A stretch of 64,000 nucleotides of DNA from contig NZ_JADMJL010000011.1 in assembly GCF_018780585.1 (NCBI RefSeq), positions 1 to 64,000 of the forward strand. The letters run 5' to 3'. A program made the translations under genes and the position numbers. Each line of letters begins with the position of its first letter. Position 1 is the stretch's first letter. Shown here piece after piece: positions 9,613 to 18,269 of this stretch. The notes below the pieces were generated by a model. The model had not been told where the DNA came from. It saw only the letters and a list, made by a program, of their open reading frames with translations, and searched no databases. Origin of the DNA: Methyloversatilis discipulorum. GTDB lineage: Bacteria > Pseudomonadota > Gammaproteobacteria > Burkholderiales > Rhodocyclaceae.

Positions 9613-10596
9613 ATGAGTGCATCACCCAGGCAGCGCGGATGCAGCCGCCTGCTGCCCGTCTTCGTCGCGTTCTTCGCGCAGCTTGCCGCACCACTGCTGA
9701 GTGCCGACGAGGGCAATCGTTTCTGCGGTGGCGCGATGCAGCCGGCGTCGCCGGACGATCTCGACAACGCGGTCGGCGAACTGTCGCTGCAGTATGTGGC
9801 GTCGCAGCCGGCCGGGCCGGTCAGCTGCGCGGCCGGCTACCTGCTGTCGAAATGCGGCGACCACGAAACGGCGAACAGGGTGTTCGACAAGTGCATCGCC
9901 GCCGGCTACACCGGCGCACTGATCTGGAAGGCGCTGATGTACGAGAACGGGCACGGTGTGCCGCAGGATCCGGTCAAGGCCACCGAAATGCTGCTGCGCG
10001 CGGCGAACAGCGGCGACCCGTATTACGGGCCGCTGGGCAAGATGCACTACGCCACCGCGCTTTATCAGGGGCGGGGCGTCGAGCGCAACGTCGAAGAGGC
10101 GATGCGCTGGTTCCGCGAGGCGGCGGCCGAGGGCGACGAATCGGCGCAGGAGTTCCTGCGCACCGGCCACCACACCGCGGTGCGCGACGGCAGCGGGCAG
10201 GGCGTGGGTGAGGCGCCGGAACCGGCCATGACGGCCGAGGCAAGCGCCGACCTCGCGGCGGCCGATTTTCAGCTGGCGGTCGCCCGCACCGACGCGGCGC
10301 TGGCGCCACCGGTGCGCGCGCGACGCATGGGGGGCGCCGACACCGCCGCGCCTGCACCGGCCGTGACGCCGCTGCCCGCGCCGGTCTCTGCCCCCGAAAT
10401 CGCGCAGCCCGCCGGCCGCCGGCTGGTCGAGGTCACGGCACAGCCGCCGGCAACGCCCGGGCCGGACGGCGCATGGCTGCTGCCCCTGCTGGCAGCCTTC
10501 GTCGCAGGCGCGCTTGCCCGCCTGCGGCAACGCCCGGCGCCCGCGCGGGCGCCGGAACCGCAACACCGCGCGCTGCCGCTGCGCCGCGCCGCCTGA
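9613..10596 (+). CDS. Exported Sel1-repeat protein with C-terminal membrane anchor
   Basis: A 327-residue protein with a cleavable-looking signal sequence (residues 1-31). Two or three Sel1-like repeats follow at about 90-190 (ALMYENGHGVPQDPVKATEM and ALYQGRGVERNVEEAMRWF). A proline/alanine-rich linker leads to a hydrophobic helix near 290-305. Sel1 repeats mediate protein contacts. The gene ends 28 bp before an ExbB/TolQ-like gene, so it is probably the periplasmic partner of that channel module (inference). No enzymatic motif is visible. Confidence 0.75.
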   Translation: MSASPRQRGCSRLLPVFVAFFAQLAAPLLSADEGNRFCGGAMQPASPDDLDNAVGELSLQYVASQPAGPVSCAAGYLLSKCGDHETANRVFDKCIAAGYTGALIWKALMYENGHGVPQDPVKATEMLLRAANSGDPYYGPLGKMHYATALYQGRGVERNVEEAMRWFREAAAEGDESAQEFLRTGHHTAVRDGSGQGVGEAPEPAMTAEASADLAAADFQLAVARTDAALAPPVRARRMGGADTAAPAPAVTPLPAPVSAPEIAQPAGRRLVEVTAQPPATPGPDGAWLLPLLAAFVAGALARLRQRPAPARAPEPQHRALPLRRAA

Positions 10597-10624
10597 ATTC
10601 CTTCCGCATATATATAGAGCAGAC

Positions 10625-11158
10625 ATGACGCCCTCCATTGAAAGCGCGCTGTACGGCGTAAGCCAGTTCTTCCTGACCCCGGTGCTGCTCGCGATCGCCG
10701 CGCTGTTCCTGTACGCCTTCTTTGCGCTCGGCGCCTTCGTCGTGCAGGCGCTGCAGCGGCGTGCCGGCCAGGCGGCCGGATTCGAACTGAGCCAGGTGGT
10801 GCGCACCGACCCGCGCATCGGCAGCGGCGAACTCGAAGTGATCGCAGCGCAGCGCCTGGAATGCGTGCGCATCGCCACCCGCGTGGCGCCACTGCTCGGT
10901 CTGGTCGCCACCATGATTCCGATGGGCCCGGCGCTGGCCGCGCTCGGCGACGGCGATCTGGCGGCGGTGTCCGGCGGGCTCGGTGTGGCGTTCTCGGCGG
11001 TCATCCTGGCGCTGATTGCTTCGGCCATCACCTATGCCGTGGCCCAGGTGCGGCGCCGCTGGTACGCCGCCGACCTGCTGCGCATCGAGCGCGAGCGCGC
11101 CGGTGACGCGTTGGCCGAGCATCGTGTGCCGATGCTGCAGGCGGAGGCGGCACGATGA
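10625..11158 (+). CDS. MotA/TolQ/ExbB-like proton channel protein
   Basis: A 177-residue protein with three hydrophobic segments (about 13-38, 84-103 and 116-140), matching the ExbB/TolQ pattern. The last two enclose LLGLVATMIPMGPALAALG, the family pore region. It is shorter than classic ExbB (about 230-240 residues). The start at 10625 precedes the first helix. Its stop overlaps the next ATG by ATGA, so the two are translationally coupled. Such proteins use the proton gradient to drive a partner in the cell envelope. Confidence 0.8.
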   Translation: MTPSIESALYGVSQFFLTPVLLAIAALFLYAFFALGAFVVQALQRRAGQAAGFELSQVVRTDPRIGSGELEVIAAQRLECVRIATRVAPLLGLVATMIPMGPALAALGDGDLAAVSGGLGVAFSAVILALIASAITYAVAQVRRRWYAADLLRIERERAGDALAEHRVPMLQAEAAR

Positions 11159-11466
11159 GGACGCGCCTGCTCGACGACACCGAGGACGACGACCCCATCC
11201 TGTCGGTGGTCAATCTGATCGACGTGTTCCTGGTCATCATCGCCGCGCTGCTGATCGCCGTGGCGCGCCACCCGCTGAATCCCTTCGCCGCCGGCGACCT
11301 GACGGTGATCCGAAACGCCGGCCAGCCGGACATGGAAATCGTCGTGAAGAAGGGCGACCAGCTCAGCCGCTTCCGCGGCGAGGGCGAGGCGGGGGCAGGC
11401 CGCGGCGTCAAGGCCGGCACCGCCTACCGGATGGAGGACGGCTCGCTCGTCTACGTGCCGGAGTAG
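11155..11466 (+). CDS. DUF2149 family membrane protein
   Basis: A 103-residue protein with one N-terminal membrane helix preceded by an acidic stretch (EDDDPILSVVNLIDVFLVI) and a soluble C-terminal domain ending in a YRMEDGSLVYVPE-like tail. This topology mirrors ExbD/TolR. DUF2149 genes are often found next to MotA/ExbB-like genes and sometimes near cobaltochelatase-like or TonB-receptor genes. It probably forms the second channel subunit with the preceding protein (inference). Confidence 0.75.
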   Translation: MRTRLLDDTEDDDPILSVVNLIDVFLVIIAALLIAVARHPLNPFAAGDLTVIRNAGQPDMEIVVKKGDQLSRFRGEGEAGAGRGVKAGTAYRMEDGSLVYVPE

Positions 11467-11675
11467 GGCGTCCGCAGCCGCCCACACCGCTCACACCGCC
11501 GCCACCGCTCAACTGCCCGCGTCGGACCACACCGACACGACACGGGGATGCGCCTACAGGGCGCTGCCCGATCACCTATACGCTTCAAGGCGCCGTACGC
11601 CCATGATTCGGTCATGCAGCGGCGGCGCCACAGCCTCCGCTCCGGTACCGACTTTCCTCACGCAAGGAGATCGTC

Positions 11676-11849
11676 ATGCTGAAGTGGGCACTCATTTTCG
11701 CGATCGTATCCATCGTCGCCGGTCTGTTCGGCTTCACCGGCATCGCTGCCGGCGCCGCCGGTATCGCGAAGATTCTGTTCTTCGTGTTCGTCGCCATTTT
11801 CGTCGTACTGCTCGTGCTCGGTCTGCTGGGCCTCAAGGCACTCGACTGA
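11676..11849 (+). CDS. DUF1328 small membrane protein
   Basis: A 57-residue protein with two hydrophobic helices: [20 protein letters not shown], then a glycine/alanine-rich link, then [20 protein letters not shown]. This is the typical length and sequence of DUF1328/YtjA proteins. A strong ribosome site (AAGGAG) lies seven bases before the ATG. It heads a run of three small stress-associated genes. No function has been established. Confidence 0.85.
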   Translation: MLKWALIFAIVSIVAGLFGFTGIAAGAAGIAKILFFVFVAIFVVLLVLGLLGLKALD

Positions 11850-11881
11850 GCCCGGCACGTTGAAACGCCAAGGAGAATCTC

Positions 11882-12445
11882 ATGAACATCGCAAGCCTTC
11901 CGCTATCCGATCCGGCGCCCGTGACGCGGCCGCTCGAGCTTGACCACGCGGCATTGCAGCGCGTCCACCAGCAGATGCAGGATGGCGCCGTCACGCCGGC
12001 CATGAGCCCCTGGGCGGCCGACATTGTGCGGCTGCTCAACGGGGCGCTGGCCACCGAACTGGTCTGTGTGTTGCGCTACAAGCGCCACCACTTCACCGCG
12101 ACCGGACTCAATGCGCCGGCAGTGGCCGCCGAATTCATGGTGCACGCGAACGAAGAGGCAGGGCACGCCGACCGTCTTGCCGCGCGCATCGTGCAACTCG
12201 GTGGCGAGCCCGATTTCAGTCCCGAGGGTCTGCTTGACCGCAGCCATGCCGCCTATGACGCGGCGCTCGACCTGAAGTCCATGCTGCGCGCCAACCTTCT
12301 CGCCGAGCGGGTGGCGGTCGAAGCCTACCGCCAGATGATCGCGCTCGTTGCCGACAAGGACCCGACCACCCGGCGTCTGCTCGAAGACATCCTCGTTGAT
12401 GAGGAAGAGCATGCCGACGAACTGGCCGGTCTGCTCGAACGCTGA
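11882..12445 (+). CDS. Ferritin-like (bacterioferritin-type) di-iron protein
   Basis: A 187-residue four-helix-bundle protein. Metal ligands are visible as E in NGALATELVCVLRY, ExxH in NEEAGHADRL, E in LLAERVAVEAYRQM and ExxH in DEEEHADELAGLL. This is the E, ExxH, E, ExxH pattern of bacterioferritin/Dps-like ferritins. It probably oxidises and stores iron or protects against peroxide. An AAGGAGA ribosome site precedes the ATG, nearly identical to that of the upstream DUF1328 gene, which suggests co-expression. Confidence 0.85.
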   Translation: MNIASLPLSDPAPVTRPLELDHAALQRVHQQMQDGAVTPAMSPWAADIVRLLNGALATELVCVLRYKRHHFTATGLNAPAVAAEFMVHANEEAGHADRLAARIVQLGGEPDFSPEGLLDRSHAAYDAALDLKSMLRANLLAERVAVEAYRQMIALVADKDPTTRRLLEDILVDEEEHADELAGLLER

Positions 12446-12517
12446 CCGGTCTACCGATCCGCCGGCGCGCACGCCGCGCCGACCGGAACCTTCCGTCCAT
12501 CCATGAAAGGAATCGCC

Positions 12518-12715
12518 ATGAATACCGATCGTATCGAGGGAAACTGGAAGCAGATCAAGGGCAAGGTGCAGGAACAGTGGGGCAAGCTCACCGACGATGA
12601 CTTCGACGTCATCGCCGGCCGCCGCGAACAGCTCGCCGGCAAGATCCAGGAGCGCTACGGCATCGCCAAGGACGAAGCCGAACGGCAGGTTCGCGAGTGG
12701 GAAAAGCGCCTCTGA
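12518..12715 (+). CDS. CsbD family stress protein
   Basis: A 65-residue hydrophilic protein matching CsbD: MNTDRIEGNWKQIKGKVQEQ, then WGKLTDDDFDVIAGRREQL. CsbD-like proteins (YjbJ in Escherichia coli) are abundant under general stress, with unknown biochemistry. The start at 12518 has AAAGGA upstream; the ATG at 12503 would give a non-conserved extension. A hairpin follows the stop. Confidence 0.9.
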   Translation: MNTDRIEGNWKQIKGKVQEQWGKLTDDDFDVIAGRREQLAGKIQERYGIAKDEAERQVREWEKRL

Positions 12716-12722
12716 CCGAGTT

Positions 12723-12750
12723 GGCCGGCGTTGCTTCGGCGACGCCGGCC
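12723..12750 (+). terminator. Hairpin terminator after csbD
   Basis: A 12-bp stem closed by a TTCG tetraloop (GGCCGGCGTTGC/GCGACGCCGGCC, with one T-G pair) begins eight bases after the csbD stop. No T-run follows, so termination may be partial. Confidence 0.55.
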
Positions 12751-12935
12751 GGGTCCGGTCGCGTGCCCGGTGTTTGATCCAGGTCGTTGCAGGCGCAGCC
12801 GGCCGGGCTACACTGGGCGCCCTTCCGGGCACCCTCCGCAGTGCCCGGAACCCGATCCTCCTTTTCCGACAAGCACAAGAAGAACCGACCTGATATCCGC
12901 GCCGTGCAGTCCTTGCATGGCGTTCTCCGTCCCGA

Positions 12936-14666
12936 ATGCGCCTCCACCGACTTTTCTGGCTGGTCAGCCTCCTGCTCGCCTGCGCCGTTCTCGGCCTGTC
13001 GCTGCGCATCGTCGTGGTCGAATGGTCTCGGGCGGCGCAGGCGCGCAGTGGCCTGGAGGCGATGGAGCATCTGCGCCATCTGCTGCTGGCCGCCGAGATG
13101 GCGTCGCGCGAGCGCGGGCCGGCCAACGGCGTGCTCGGCGACGACCTGCCCGGTGACCCGGCGAAGCGCGAGCGTCTGGCTCAGGCGCGGGCGCGCACCG
13201 ACGCCGCCTTCGCCGTGCTGGAACGCACCGTGGGTACGCCGGCGGCGCCGCGCAACGAGGTGCGCGCACTGATTGCGCGCGCCGCGCTGCAACTCGCCCA
13301 CGCGCGCGAAGCGATAGACCGCACCGCCGCCCTGCCGCGAGCGCGTCGCAGCCCGGCCGACATCAGCGAGGCGATCGGCAAGATGTTCGCCGTGATCGAC
13401 GACCTGTCGCCGGCGCTGATGCGGCTGACCAACGAAGCGGTGGCGGCCTACCCGCGCGCTGCCGATGCGCTGATCGGCGCCCGCATCGCCGCCGACCTGC
13501 GCGAATACGCCGGTCAGCTCGGTTCGCAGTTCACGGTGGCGCTGACCTCGCGGCAGCCGCTGCGCGACGCCGAACATGTCGAAATCGAACGGCTTCGCGG
13601 CCGGGTCGAGCAATTGCGCAAGCTGCTGGTGCAGCGCACCGAAGCGGCACCCGACCGCGTGCCGGTACAGACCGCCACCGCGACGATGCAGCTGCGCTAC
13701 TTCGAATCCGCCATCCCCTTCGTCGAGGCGCTGACCGCACACGGTCTGGACGACGCACAGTACGGCATGGACGCCGCCGGCTTCGCCGCGCGCTACGTGC
13801 CGGACATGGATTCCATCGTCACGCTGCGCGACGTGCTGATGGACGAAGCGCTCGATCAGGCGCGCAGCGGTCACGCCGAGGCGCGCACTGCGCTGATCTG
13901 GATCGGCGCCGGCGGCCTGCTCACGCTGGGCCTGCTCGGCCTGACACTGTGGGTGGTGCATCACCGTGTGGTGCGGCCGCTCGAAGAAACCGCCGATCTG
14001 CTCGTGGCGATCGCCCAGGGCAATCTGCAGCGCACGGTGCCCAGCCCGCGCTACCGCGACGAAGTGGCCGACGTGCTGCAGGCGATCAGCGTGCTGCGCG
14101 CCAACAGCATCGCGCGCGTCGCGCTGGAGGATGAGCGCCAGCGTCTGGTCGAGCAGCTGCGCGACCAGTCCAACACCGACTTCCTGACCGGGCTGCCGAA
14201 CCGGCGTGGCTTCTTCACGCTGGCCGAGCGGCACATTCCGAACCAGCAGCGCCACGGCTACCCGGTGGCGGTCGCGCTGTTCGACATCGACCACTTCAAG
14301 CAGGTGAACGACGGCTACGGCCACGTCGTGGGCGACGCGGTGCTGGTCGAGGTGGCGCGGCTGTGCGGCGAGCAGAGCCGGCGCGGTGACGTGGCGGCGC
14401 GCTACGGCGGTGAGGAGTTCGTCGTGCTGATGCCGCACACCGACGTCGCCAGCGCCATCCAGCACGCCGAGCGCCTGCGCAGCGCGATCGAGGCGCTGCG
14501 CATTCCGCTCGATGACGGCGGCGAACTGCGCATCACCGCCAGTTTTGGTGTCGCCGCCTGCCGGCCGGACGACGATTCGCTCGACGCCGCCATCGCCGCC
14601 GCCGACGAGTGCCTGTACCGGGCCAAGCGGCAGGGGCGCAATCGCGTGGTGTGCGCCGCTGCCTGA
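12936..14666 (+). CDS. Membrane-bound diguanylate cyclase (GGDEF)
   Basis: A 576-residue protein with an N-terminal helix (residues 7-28), a long helical periplasmic region to about 320, a second membrane helix (about 326-347), a HAMP-like segment and a C-terminal GGDEF domain (about 410-570). The active-site motif is GGEEF at 491-495. An RxxD inhibitory site (RRGD) lies five residues upstream, so product inhibition by cyclic di-GMP is expected. The periplasmic part has no recognised sensor fold. It converges on a second cyclase gene. Confidence 0.92.
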   Translation: MRLHRLFWLVSLLLACAVLGLSLRIVVVEWSRAAQARSGLEAMEHLRHLLLAAEMASRERGPANGVLGDDLPGDPAKRERLAQARARTDAAFAVLERTVGTPAAPRNEVRALIARAALQLAHAREAIDRTAALPRARRSPADISEAIGKMFAVIDDLSPALMRLTNEAVAAYPRAADALIGARIAADLREYAGQLGSQFTVALTSRQPLRDAEHVEIERLRGRVEQLRKLLVQRTEAAPDRVPVQTATATMQLRYFESAIPFVEALTAHGLDDAQYGMDAAGFAARYVPDMDSIVTLRDVLMDEALDQARSGHAEARTALIWIGAGGLLTLGLLGLTLWVVHHRVVRPLEETADLLVAIAQGNLQRTVPSPRYRDEVADVLQAISVLRANSIARVALEDERQRLVEQLRDQSNTDFLTGLPNRRGFFTLAERHIPNQQRHGYPVAVALFDIDHFKQVNDGYGHVVGDAVLVEVARLCGEQSRRGDVAARYGGEEFVVLMPHTDVASAIQHAERLRSAIEALRIPLDDGGELRITASFGVAACRPDDDSLDAAIAAADECLYRAKRQGRNRVVCAAA

Positions 14667-14691
14667 GCGTTGCCGCGCGCGCGGTGCCGTG

Positions 14692-16284
14692 TCAGCCGCG
14701 GCGCACCGCGCGCAATACCTCGACGTCTTCGCTGGCCACCCGCACCACGCGGTTGCGGCCGGCGCGCTTGGCTTCGTACAGCGCCTGATCGGCCAGCCGC
14801 ACCAGCTGGTCCGGCGTGTCGTCGTCGGTCGGCACCATGACGGCCACGCCGATGCTGGCCGTCAGCACGCCGAAGGGCGAGCGCACGTGCGGCTGGCCGC
14901 GCGCCTGCAGCGCGGCGCAGACGGCGTGCGCGGTGGCGAGCGCGCCGTCGGCATCGACACCGGGAATGATGAAGGCGAATTCCTCGCCGCCGTAGCGCGC
15001 CACCAGATCACTGGCGCGGCGTACGTGCGCGTTGATCACCTCGGCCACCAGGCGCAGGCAGTCGTCGCCGGCCAGGTGGCCGTAGTGGTCGTTGTAGGGC
15101 TTGAACAGGTCGACGTCGAGCAGGCACAGCGCCAGCGGTTCGCCGCTGCGACGCGCGCGGGCCCACTCGGCGTCCATCGTTTCGTCGAAGCGGCGGCGGT
15201 TGGCGATGCCGGTCAGGCTGTCCGTGGCACTCAGCTCGGCCAGACGGCGGTTCGACGCTTCGAGCTCGACCGTGCGCTCGCGCACCTTGTCCTCAAGCTC
15301 GTGTGCCAGCGCGCGCTGCTCGCGCAGCAGGATGGACAGCCCCATGCCGATGATGCTCAGCGTCAGGATGTACTCCTGAGCGCGCAGTATGGTGTCGTGC
15401 GGCGACGCCGCGCCGAAGGGCTGGTGTCCGGTGGTGACCGACCATGCGGCGCCGAGCGCGATCAGCGCCACCGTCAGCGCGGTGCAGCGCGTGCCGCAGC
15501 GCACCGCCACCCACAGCAGCGGCAGCAGCAGCAGGTGCGGCGTCAGCGCGACGTGGAAGGCGGCGCCGGCATTGACCGGCTGGGTGAACAGCAGGGCGGC
15601 GAAGGCCAGCGTCAGCGCCACCATCGCGATACCTGCCGGGCCCCCGCGCGCGCCCTCCGGGTCGGGGCGCAGGAAGGCCAGCAGCAAAGGCGTGTAGATC
15701 AGGAGGCCGAGCGCGTCGCCGAACCACCACAGCAGGGTCAGCGTCGAGTAGGGTGCGCTGACCCGGTCCAGCGTCAGCAGCACGACACCGGCCAGCAGCG
15801 AGGCGCCGAGCGACCCGAGCAGCGGCCCGGCCAGCAGGAAGCGGCCGAAATCGTGGATGCGCTCCAGTCCCGGTGAAACACCGAGCCGGCGCATCAGCAG
15901 ATAGGTGAAGGCCACCTCGGACAGATTGCACAGGCTGACGAGCGTCGCCTGCAAAGGCGGGAAGGCGGGGATGTTCGCGTAGATGTCGGAAGCCAGCACC
16001 AGCGCCGCCATCCAGCCACCGCGCGCGCCCTGCCAGTGCAGCAGCGCGGCCAGCAGCACGGCGTTCGGCAGCCACACCACGACCTCGTTCTCCGGCGACA
16101 TCGCGAGCGACATCGTCAGCTTCACGCTGGCGAAGTGCAGCAAGGGCAGCAGCAGGAACACGCGCCAGTCGGGGCGCGACGGAACCGTAGCGGAAGGCGG
16201 AGCGGTGAGGGCCACAGCGTCTCGGGGGCGTCGGGTGCTCAAGGCGCGCCAGCATGCCCGAACAGCCGGTACATGGCGAGACAT
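14692..16284 (-). CDS. MASE1-type diguanylate cyclase (GGDEF)
   Basis: About 530 residues. The N-terminal half is an eight-helix membrane sensor of the MASE1 type (ENEVVVWLPNAVLLAALL is characteristic), followed by a coiled linker (ELEDKVRERTVELEASNRR) and a GGDEF domain. Active site GGEEF is at 432-436 with an RxxD inhibitory site (RASD) five residues before it. The start is uncertain: the ATG at 16284 was taken, but the frame is open to 16383 and no clear ribosome site marks either. Ligands of MASE1 domains are mostly unknown. Confidence 0.88.
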   Translation of the reverse strand: MSRHVPAVRACWRALSTRRPRDAVALTAPPSATVPSRPDWRVFLLLPLLHFASVKLTMSLAMSPENEVVVWLPNAVLLAALLHWQGARGGWMAALVLASDIYANIPAFPPLQATLVSLCNLSEVAFTYLLMRRLGVSPGLERIHDFGRFLLAGPLLGSLGASLLAGVVLLTLDRVSAPYSTLTLLWWFGDALGLLIYTPLLLAFLRPDPEGARGGPAGIAMVALTLAFAALLFTQPVNAGAAFHVALTPHLLLLPLLWVAVRCGTRCTALTVALIALGAAWSVTTGHQPFGAASPHDTILRAQEYILTLSIIGMGLSILLREQRALAHELEDKVRERTVELEASNRRLAELSATDSLTGIANRRRFDETMDAEWARARRSGEPLALCLLDVDLFKPYNDHYGHLAGDDCLRLVAEVINAHVRRASDLVARYGGEEFAFIIPGVDADGALATAHAVCAALQARGQPHVRSPFGVLTASIGVAVMVPTDDDTPDQLVRLADQALYEAKRAGRNRVVRVASEDVEVLRAVRRG

Positions 16285-16542
16285 GCGACGAAAAGTCACC
16301 GTCCGGGACCGGGGTGAGACGGCCGGAGAGCGATGAATACGCGGCAGGCGAGCACGACGGGTCGATTCTCGAATCATCGTCAAGGTATTGATCCGTCGGG
16401 AAAAATATGGCGAGAAGGGGGCTGCGGCCGATGCCGAGGCGTGGCTGGACGGCGGTCTGCCACATCCCGAAAAGCTTTATCCGGATATTCGCCGCCCCCA
16501 GTCTGTCCATCCTGCTGAACCGCAACCGGGGAGGAGACAGAC

Positions 16543-17346
16543 ATGAAGAAATCAACGGCGGCAGTTTCGGCAGTGGTGCTGGCTGTGGCGGGCGTGGGCG
16601 GCTACCTTTACTGGCAGCAGCGCGAGGCGGCGCCGGCCGATGCGCCGGCCCCGGTCGAGGCGCCCGTCGCCGCGGCACCCGAGGTTCCGGCGCCTGCGCC
16701 GGAGCCGGCGCCGCACTACCCGATCGCCGCGCCAGAAGTGCCCGAGGCTGCAGGTGCCGAGGTCGATCCGGACGCGAAGCTGTTGGCCGCGCTGCGCGCG
16801 CTGTTCGGTGCCTCGGTCGACACGCTGTTCATCACGACCGACATCGTGCGGCGCATCGTCGTCACCGTGGACAACCTGCCGCGCGAGAAGGTGGCGCGCC
16901 GCCTGATGCCGGTGAAACCGGTGCCGGGCCCGATGGCGACCGCCGGTAGCGGCGACGCGCTGGTGCTGGACGAATCCAATGCCGCCCGCTACCGCACATA
17001 TATTCATCTGGTCGACACCGTACCGACCGCGGCCGTCGTCGACGCCTATGTGCGCAACTACCCGGCGTTCCAGCAGCGTTACGTCGAACTGGGCTACCCG
17101 GACGGCTATTTCAACAACCGCCTGGTCGAGGTGATCGACCACCTGCTGGCCGCCCCAGAACTTGCCGGGCCGCTGCGCCTTGCCCAGCCCAAGGTGCTCT
17201 ACACCTTCGCCGACCCCGAGCTGGAAAAGCTGTCGGAAGGCCAGAAGATCATGCTGCGCATGGGTCCGGACAACGCGGCTCGGGTGAAGGCGAAGCTGCG
17301 GGAGATACGGGCGGCGGTGACGAAGCATACGCGGAGTGCACAATAG
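16543..17346 (+). CDS. DUF3014 family membrane-anchored protein
   Basis: A 267-residue protein with one N-terminal anchor helix (residues 7-24), a proline/alanine-rich spacer to about 75, and a conserved soluble domain. Family hallmarks are RRIVVTVDNLPREKVARRLMP, QQRYVELGYPDGYFNNRLVE and VIDHLLAAPE. It faces the periplasm by topology. No function is known for DUF3014. The ATG is preceded by a strong GGGGAGGAG ribosome site. Confidence 0.85.
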   Translation: MKKSTAAVSAVVLAVAGVGGYLYWQQREAAPADAPAPVEAPVAAAPEVPAPAPEPAPHYPIAAPEVPEAAGAEVDPDAKLLAALRALFGASVDTLFITTDIVRRIVVTVDNLPREKVARRLMPVKPVPGPMATAGSGDALVLDESNAARYRTYIHLVDTVPTAAVVDAYVRNYPAFQQRYVELGYPDGYFNNRLVEVIDHLLAAPELAGPLRLAQPKVLYTFADPELEKLSEGQKIMLRMGPDNAARVKAKLREIRAAVTKHTRSAQ

Positions 17347-17561
17347 GTGAACGTCATCGAGTTCTTGGCTCAATGCCGGGGCAGTGGAGCGGACGTTCTG
17401 CAACGAGCCGCCACAACATAGGCGTGGTCGCACTTACGATGAGACGCGGTTGGCTCGCTAAGATGCGTTGGTCTCGATCTCGGCGTTCGTCCCCGTCTGC
17501 GCCGCGTCGTCGTCACCCGCTGAGTCCGTCCCGGTGACGTGGGGCGGTCGGGCCCAAGAGG

Positions 17562-18269
17562 TCACATCACCTTCACCGCGCGCCCGATGTACAGGATGGG
17601 GCCAGTCGGGCGACCAATCGGCGAACCGTATTCGGGTTCAAGCGTGATTTCGAACAGCTGATTGGGCTCCAGCGGCGGCAGTTCCTTCATCTGCACGTCG
17701 AGCGGGCGGCCCGGCTGCACCAGGCCCAGCGAGACTGGCCCCTTCCACTTGTCGCCCTTGGTCCAGAACTGCAGCGCCTTGGCCTGCGGCACGTCGGTCA
17801 CGCCAAGCGGGATGAGCTTGAGCGACTGTTCGGTGCTGGCCTGCACCACCCAGCCCGGTGCCTTGTCGTCCGGTGCCACCAGCACCACCATGAACTTGGG
17901 CTCGCCGGCCGGCTGCGTGCCGGGCAGACCCACGACGGCGAGCAGCATGGCGGCAGCGAAACCGGTGGCGGCCAGCGAGCGCCAGAACGCGAGGCTGTCC
18001 CACAGCCGGCTGAAAAGAGAGGAGGGCACCGATGCCGCGCCCGCGCGCGGCGCAGGCCACAGGCTGCGTTCGATGCGCGACCACAGCCCGGGCGGCAGCG
18101 GTTCCGGTTCGACCATGCGTGTCAGCGGCAGAAGCCGCTCCTCCCAGTCGGCGACGCGTGCCTGCAGCGCCGCGTCGTTCTCCATGTCGCGCTCGACTTC
18201 ATTGCGGCGGGCGGCGTCGAGCAGGCCCAGTACATAGAGGCCGGCGATGTCTTCGGGGGTCTGGATCAT
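17562..18269 (-). CDS. RskA-type anti-sigma factor
   Basis: A 235-residue protein. The N-terminal cytoplasmic part (about 1-85) carries the anti-sigma pattern GLYVLGLLDAARRNEVERDM. A single membrane helix at about 100-118 is followed by a periplasmic RskA domain (about 125-230). It would hold the cognate ECF sigma factor at the membrane until a signal triggers release. The ATG at 18269 overlaps the sigma stop (ATGA), which fixes the start and implies translational coupling. Confidence 0.88.
   Translation of the reverse strand: MIQTPEDIAGLYVLGLLDAARRNEVERDMENDAALQARVADWEERLLPLTRMVEPEPLPPGLWSRIERSLWPAPRAGAASVPSSLFSRLWDSLAFWRSLAATGFAAAMLLAVVGLPGTQPAGEPKFMVVLVAPDDKAPGWVVQASTEQSLKLIPLGVTDVPQAKALQFWTKGDKWKGPVSLGLVQPGRPLDVQMKELPPLEPNQLFEITLEPEYGSPIGRPTGPILYIGRAVKVM

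Noticed and set aside
12609-14465. 618-codon minus-strand frame opposite the diguanylate cyclase
   Set aside because: Same antisense artefact; the opposite strand has an intact GGDEF protein.
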